DNA from: Orthonyx spaldingii
Lineage: Eukaryota; Chordata; Aves; Passeriformes; Orthonychidae
Assembly: GCA_013397795.1 (NCBI GenBank)
Contig: VZTJ01006074.1
Location: forward strand, 70,731 to 134,730
DNA length: 64,000 bases
Direction: 5' to 3'
In this document: positions 60,384 to 64,000 of the stretch, piece after piece
Layout of the letters: every line of letters begins with the position of its first letter
Numbering within the stretch: position 1 is the first letter of the stretch
Translations under genes and position numbers: made by a program
The notes under the pieces: model-generated
What the model saw: only the letters and a program-made list of their open reading frames with translations
Databases searched by the model: none
Told to the model about the DNA's origin: nothing

Positions 60384-61531
60384 TTTTCCATTTCTTCTAA
60401 AAGACATCTGGGAAGACACAGAAATGAAAAGCCTGAAAACTGAAACCCTCAAACCACCCTTTTCTCTTGCTATCTTCTAGGCAGAGAGCATGGCAGAGCA
60501 CAAACACCAGCTCTGCACAAAGGCAAAAAAGTCTGATAACTCACAAAATTATGTGAGAAACCTGAAAGACCTCTGTGAGTACTCCAGAACCACCCAGAAA
60601 AGTACACTGTAAGAACTAATAGTAGTGGATTTGTCAATTATATATTCGTGCATATTTAAAAAGGTTTATTTATTTTATCTTGTTAAATATGCTTTTAGTA
60701 GGTGGACTGCACAACCATAACAGTAACCCTCTGAAACCCACAACTAACATGGCACATACATTCTAAACTCTTATTTGCAGTCACTTACAACTTTCTGAGA
60801 AAAGTAGCTTTCACATTGATTTATCATACTCCACCTGGGACCAGACACAATCATTTTGCCGACGAAAGGGAAGTTTTATTAACATCCATCCAGACACTTA
60901 GCCAATTTGGAGTTGTCTGACTAGAAAAAGCCTTTTTCACTTTTAAATCCAGCCCATAAATTCTGAGGGCTGAGATAACTCCAGACTTGTTTGGTTTAAA
61001 AAAAAACCCAGCAAACTCAAGCCAATTTCATCTGGCTTGAGTAGAGTCTTCATCTGTCCCTTTTCTGAAGAAGAAATAACAAACTTAAAAATAAAAAAAT
61101 AGCACTGTGTGTGTCCATGTTCACACATCTGTGTGTGTGCATATATGACTGAATGTATGCAACAGGTTCAAAACCAAACTGCCACAGGCAAAATCTTCTA
61201 CATGAGTCCCAGGTATTGAAAGGGTCAAAAACACGTGTGAATCTTTAATCTTATCCTCTAAACTGCCCACACACAGAAAGTGCTTAAGTCTGTGCTAAAC
61301 TGGAGTCCTGATAACTTAAAAGAAAGGATATATTAATTATGGGGGTTGACAAATCTCCTTAGCTTTTTGACTGTTACCTGCACAGTGGTTGATAAAATGT
61401 TTGAGCTAATGGTATAAAGAAGTCAAATAATGATATTGCAGACTTAGAGGTTTATCCTGGGATTAATAAATTGCAGGAGTCCACAGTGAGCTGTGTTTGA
61501 AGGGATAGCAGCTGGATCCTTGAAAACAGAT
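60384..61531. other. Intergenic, nothing recognised
   Basis: AT-rich sequence with no repeat family, exon or RNA gene recognised. Confidence 0.5.
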
Positions 61532-61630
61532 GGCCTTCCTTGTCAAAGTAGTCTTGATCTCGTCTAATCTTAAAAGCTAAGCAGGTTTGGGTCAGAAAGA
61601 TCCACCAGAGAATATCTGACGCTCTAGGCT
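61532..61630 (+). repeat. 5S rRNA-derived element (AmnSINE1-type head or 5S pseudogene)
   Basis: The core 61556-61593 reads GATCTCGTCTAATCTTAAAA then GCTAAGCAGGTTTGGGTC. By my count it matches 31 of 38 positions of vertebrate 5S rRNA around the A box. GGCC at 61532 lies exactly 24 bases before the core, as in 5S. The 3' part GAATATCTGACGCTCTAGGCT at 61610-61630 corresponds to the 5S 3' end. About 14 bases around box C are deleted. It is a fossil, not a functional 5S gene. Confidence 0.7.
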
Positions 61631-64000
61631 ACTACTCCTATAGTAGGAATCTCTGGTCATAATTTGCTAAGAAGTTTAATGATAATTTTGTGAAAATAAA
61701 CAAATAAATGCTAAAATTATAGCTTGATTTTATGGTTTTTTGTATTGCATCATATTGCTAGAAATATTCCGTGTTCTCAGGATGATAGGAATCTAATACA
61801 AGCTTCTTTTACCTTAATACATGATGCTTTGTTCAAATGGGAAAACATTACCAGCCTGTTGCTGTAACCTGTAGCATGAGTTTGAGAAAGACTGTTAGTG
61901 AATTAGAAAAAATTAAAAATTCCTGAAAACCCTAGAGCCCATGTATTTACAGTATTTGTTTCATGAACATTTTTGCCTGCAGCTTGTTTGGTTGGTTGGT
62001 TGATTGGTTGATTGGTTGGGTTTTAATTGTTTTGAATGTGATTTTCTTGCAAATTTGCTTTAAAATTGGTACTGTTAACACACTACATGACCTCAGAACA
62101 CTACAGCATGACAATTCAATCCCAATCACTTAACTTCTATGCATACAATAGTCCAGTTTGAGGTTACCTATTGGTACTCTTGACAAAGCTGGATATGGCC
62201 CCAGGAGGCTGCAAGGCTCTGCAAAGCCCATTTCGTGCATGCCGAGGAACTTGACAGGAGGTCAGGTTCGACCTCTGGCTCCCAAACCAGTCCTGAGAGG
62301 GCAGGCTGCTGCCAGACAAAATGACATGCACTCATCTTCAGGAATCCAGTGATACAGCTTCTGAGGAGCAAATTCCCAGCTTACCATTTTGTATTTGTTT
62401 CTGTGGGAAAATGGCAGCTACTGAGCCAATGCTATTGGATTTTGTAAAAGCCAGGATCAGGAAAGATTTTGCCTTTGGCTGTGGTGAGAGTAGCATGAAA
62501 CCCTGGAGCAACTGGGGAGCATTTATAGGTGACCGCTGAAGCTAGCAAACAGTGGTATTCAAGACTGATCAGATTAATTAGTCTGTCAGCATGGAAGGAT
62601 CTGGTTTATAGCCACTTGACTATTTGTTATGGGGCTTTTTCTCTGAGCACTGTTAACCAAATACAAATGCTTGAAAATTGCACTATTCATGAATCAAGTG
62701 AATATGGAGAGAGTAATTGTCACTTTCTTAAAATGCAACAATTCAAAATGCTTTATATAAGCATCTAGGATTAGAAAAATGCTGTTCTTTTCTGGTAATT
62801 TATTTTATATTGTACTGTATGATAGTCAGTGTGGTAAAGACCTATATCAATTATAGCATTTCATTACACAGCAGCACAAAACATAACATTGTATAATAGT
62901 TTGCTTGCTCGAGAACAGGCAACTCTAGCTCAGACAGTAAAACCCCCCTCAGAAATCCACAGTTAAATTACATCAAACATCTCATACGGCTGCAATCAAA
63001 AGAACATTTTTATAAAATCCAATTGAGCAAAATTAATTACTTCTACATAAGGCAGGTTTCAACAACAGAAAATTTTACAGCCAAGCTAAAATTTTGTGAA
63101 TGATTATTTTATGCATGTCATAGAATTTCTGATGACAAAAGGAAAGCGTTATCTTATAGTAGTTTCATACTGAACTCGTAAAAAAGACAGGCTTACAGGC
63201 AAGGATATTATACAAGTATTTATATAAATGCAATTCCAGACCTCCCAAGTACACAAGTGCAGATAGATGCTCATGCACAACACACAACTCTGTCTGATTG
63301 CTTTTCCATTGACTACAGTGTCCCTTGTAACCTATTTGCCCCACAACATCAGTTCAAAGGTTTTGTAGGAACTGTTAGCCTCTGCAGGTGGTCATGGTAT
63401 TATTCTAGCTAGTAGTCACTTGCAAGACCTTGTACTTGACTTGCATGTGCCTTTATTTTTGTGTTTTTCTTGCTATAACAGAAGCAGTTTTTGCTAAATG
63501 TCAGTGTTCTTAAAAATCATTGGATCCTGTTGCCTGAGGTAATGTGGATTCATTTTGTAATTCTGATATGATAAGTGGGCAAACAATACACTAGTAAAAA
63601 TCCTGAAATACGCTCCAATACAGAATGTCTTAAAACTATGGCTCCTCTAGGTTACTGTTAAAGAAACACTTCCACAAGTTTTACACAAACTACTAGATAA
63701 GAAAAGTAAGTAAGGAAAACTGCACTTTTAATGGAGTGGAAAAGTCATTACTGGAATATAAAAAATATTCCTCAAAAAGAAAACCTTTAGTAATTTCCCA
63801 AATTTTCATCTTTATGGCAATACTCAGTAATATGGACCAGCTACAGTTATGACTAGGTACTAAATTTTCATCTGATTACATGGCCAATTTATAAAGAAAA
63901 TGTTTAATAATAACTTGTTCACATCTGCTCTGTGGATAAAATATGAAAACAGTCTTTGCAGGAACCACAAGAAAAAACAAATCATAGCTGTGTGTTTTGC
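61631..64000. other. Intergenic, no gene supported
   Basis: AT-rich to the window end. A TTGG/TTGA tetranucleotide repeat lies at 61986-62020. Short open frames at 62158-62768 have no recognisable products, and no AFF3 exon was identified. Confidence 0.45.
61986..62020. repeat. (TTGG)n tetranucleotide repeat
   Basis: TTTGGTTGGTTGGTTGATTG and following, about eight units with TTGA variants. Confidence 0.85.

Noticed and set aside
27216..64000. AFF3 5' exons expected from vertebrate gene order
   Set aside because: No sequence could be matched to AFF3; short non-coding first exons cannot be recognised by eye, so none is claimed.

Overview
This is a stretch of a bird nuclear genome. It has a vertebrate multi-exon gene with GT-AG introns, many 5'-truncated CR1 LINE copies in both orientations ending in the avian CR1 3' motif, a solo LTR of an avian endogenous retrovirus type, and AT-rich non-coding DNA with short microsatellites. 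I see no bacterial, plasmid, CRISPR or operon-like content.

Left part (1-26360): the 3' three quarters of one gene on the + strand, read as LONRF2 (LON peptidase N-terminal domain and RING finger protein 2). Eleven coding exons can be joined in frame from 6831 to the stop codon at 22675-22677, giving 531 residues: TPR-like helices, a low-complexity linker, a complete C3HC4 RING split over two exons, and a LON substrate-binding domain. The first exon, with roughly 220 N-terminal residues including the family's first RING, is not in the window, so bases 1-6830 are the end of intron 1. A 3' UTR of about 3.7 kb ends near an AATAAA at 26341. CR1 fragments lie in introns 1, 7 and 9.

Right part (26361-64000): no protein-coding gene that I can support. 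From the usual vertebrate gene order (CHST10 - LONRF2 - AFF3) this should be the space between the LONRF2 3' end and the AFF3 5' region, but no AFF3 exon was recognised. It contains a 61-base assembly gap in a G run, a solo LTR (32745-33327), young and middle-aged CR1 copies on both strands, a very old CR1/L3-type copy (about 42660-43620), an old amniote interspersed repeat (about 56690-56790), a 5S rRNA-derived element (61532-61630) and several simple repeats. An isolated CpG cluster with a strong inverted repeat sits at 52092-52225.

The most interesting observations are the 5S rRNA-derived element (possibly an AmnSINE1-type SINE), the isolated CpG/cruciform cluster, and an intronic read-through of LONRF2 exon 5 that adds a hydrophobic segment and reaches a stop codon overlapping an ATTAAA hexamer. 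I found no convincing new multi-gene system.
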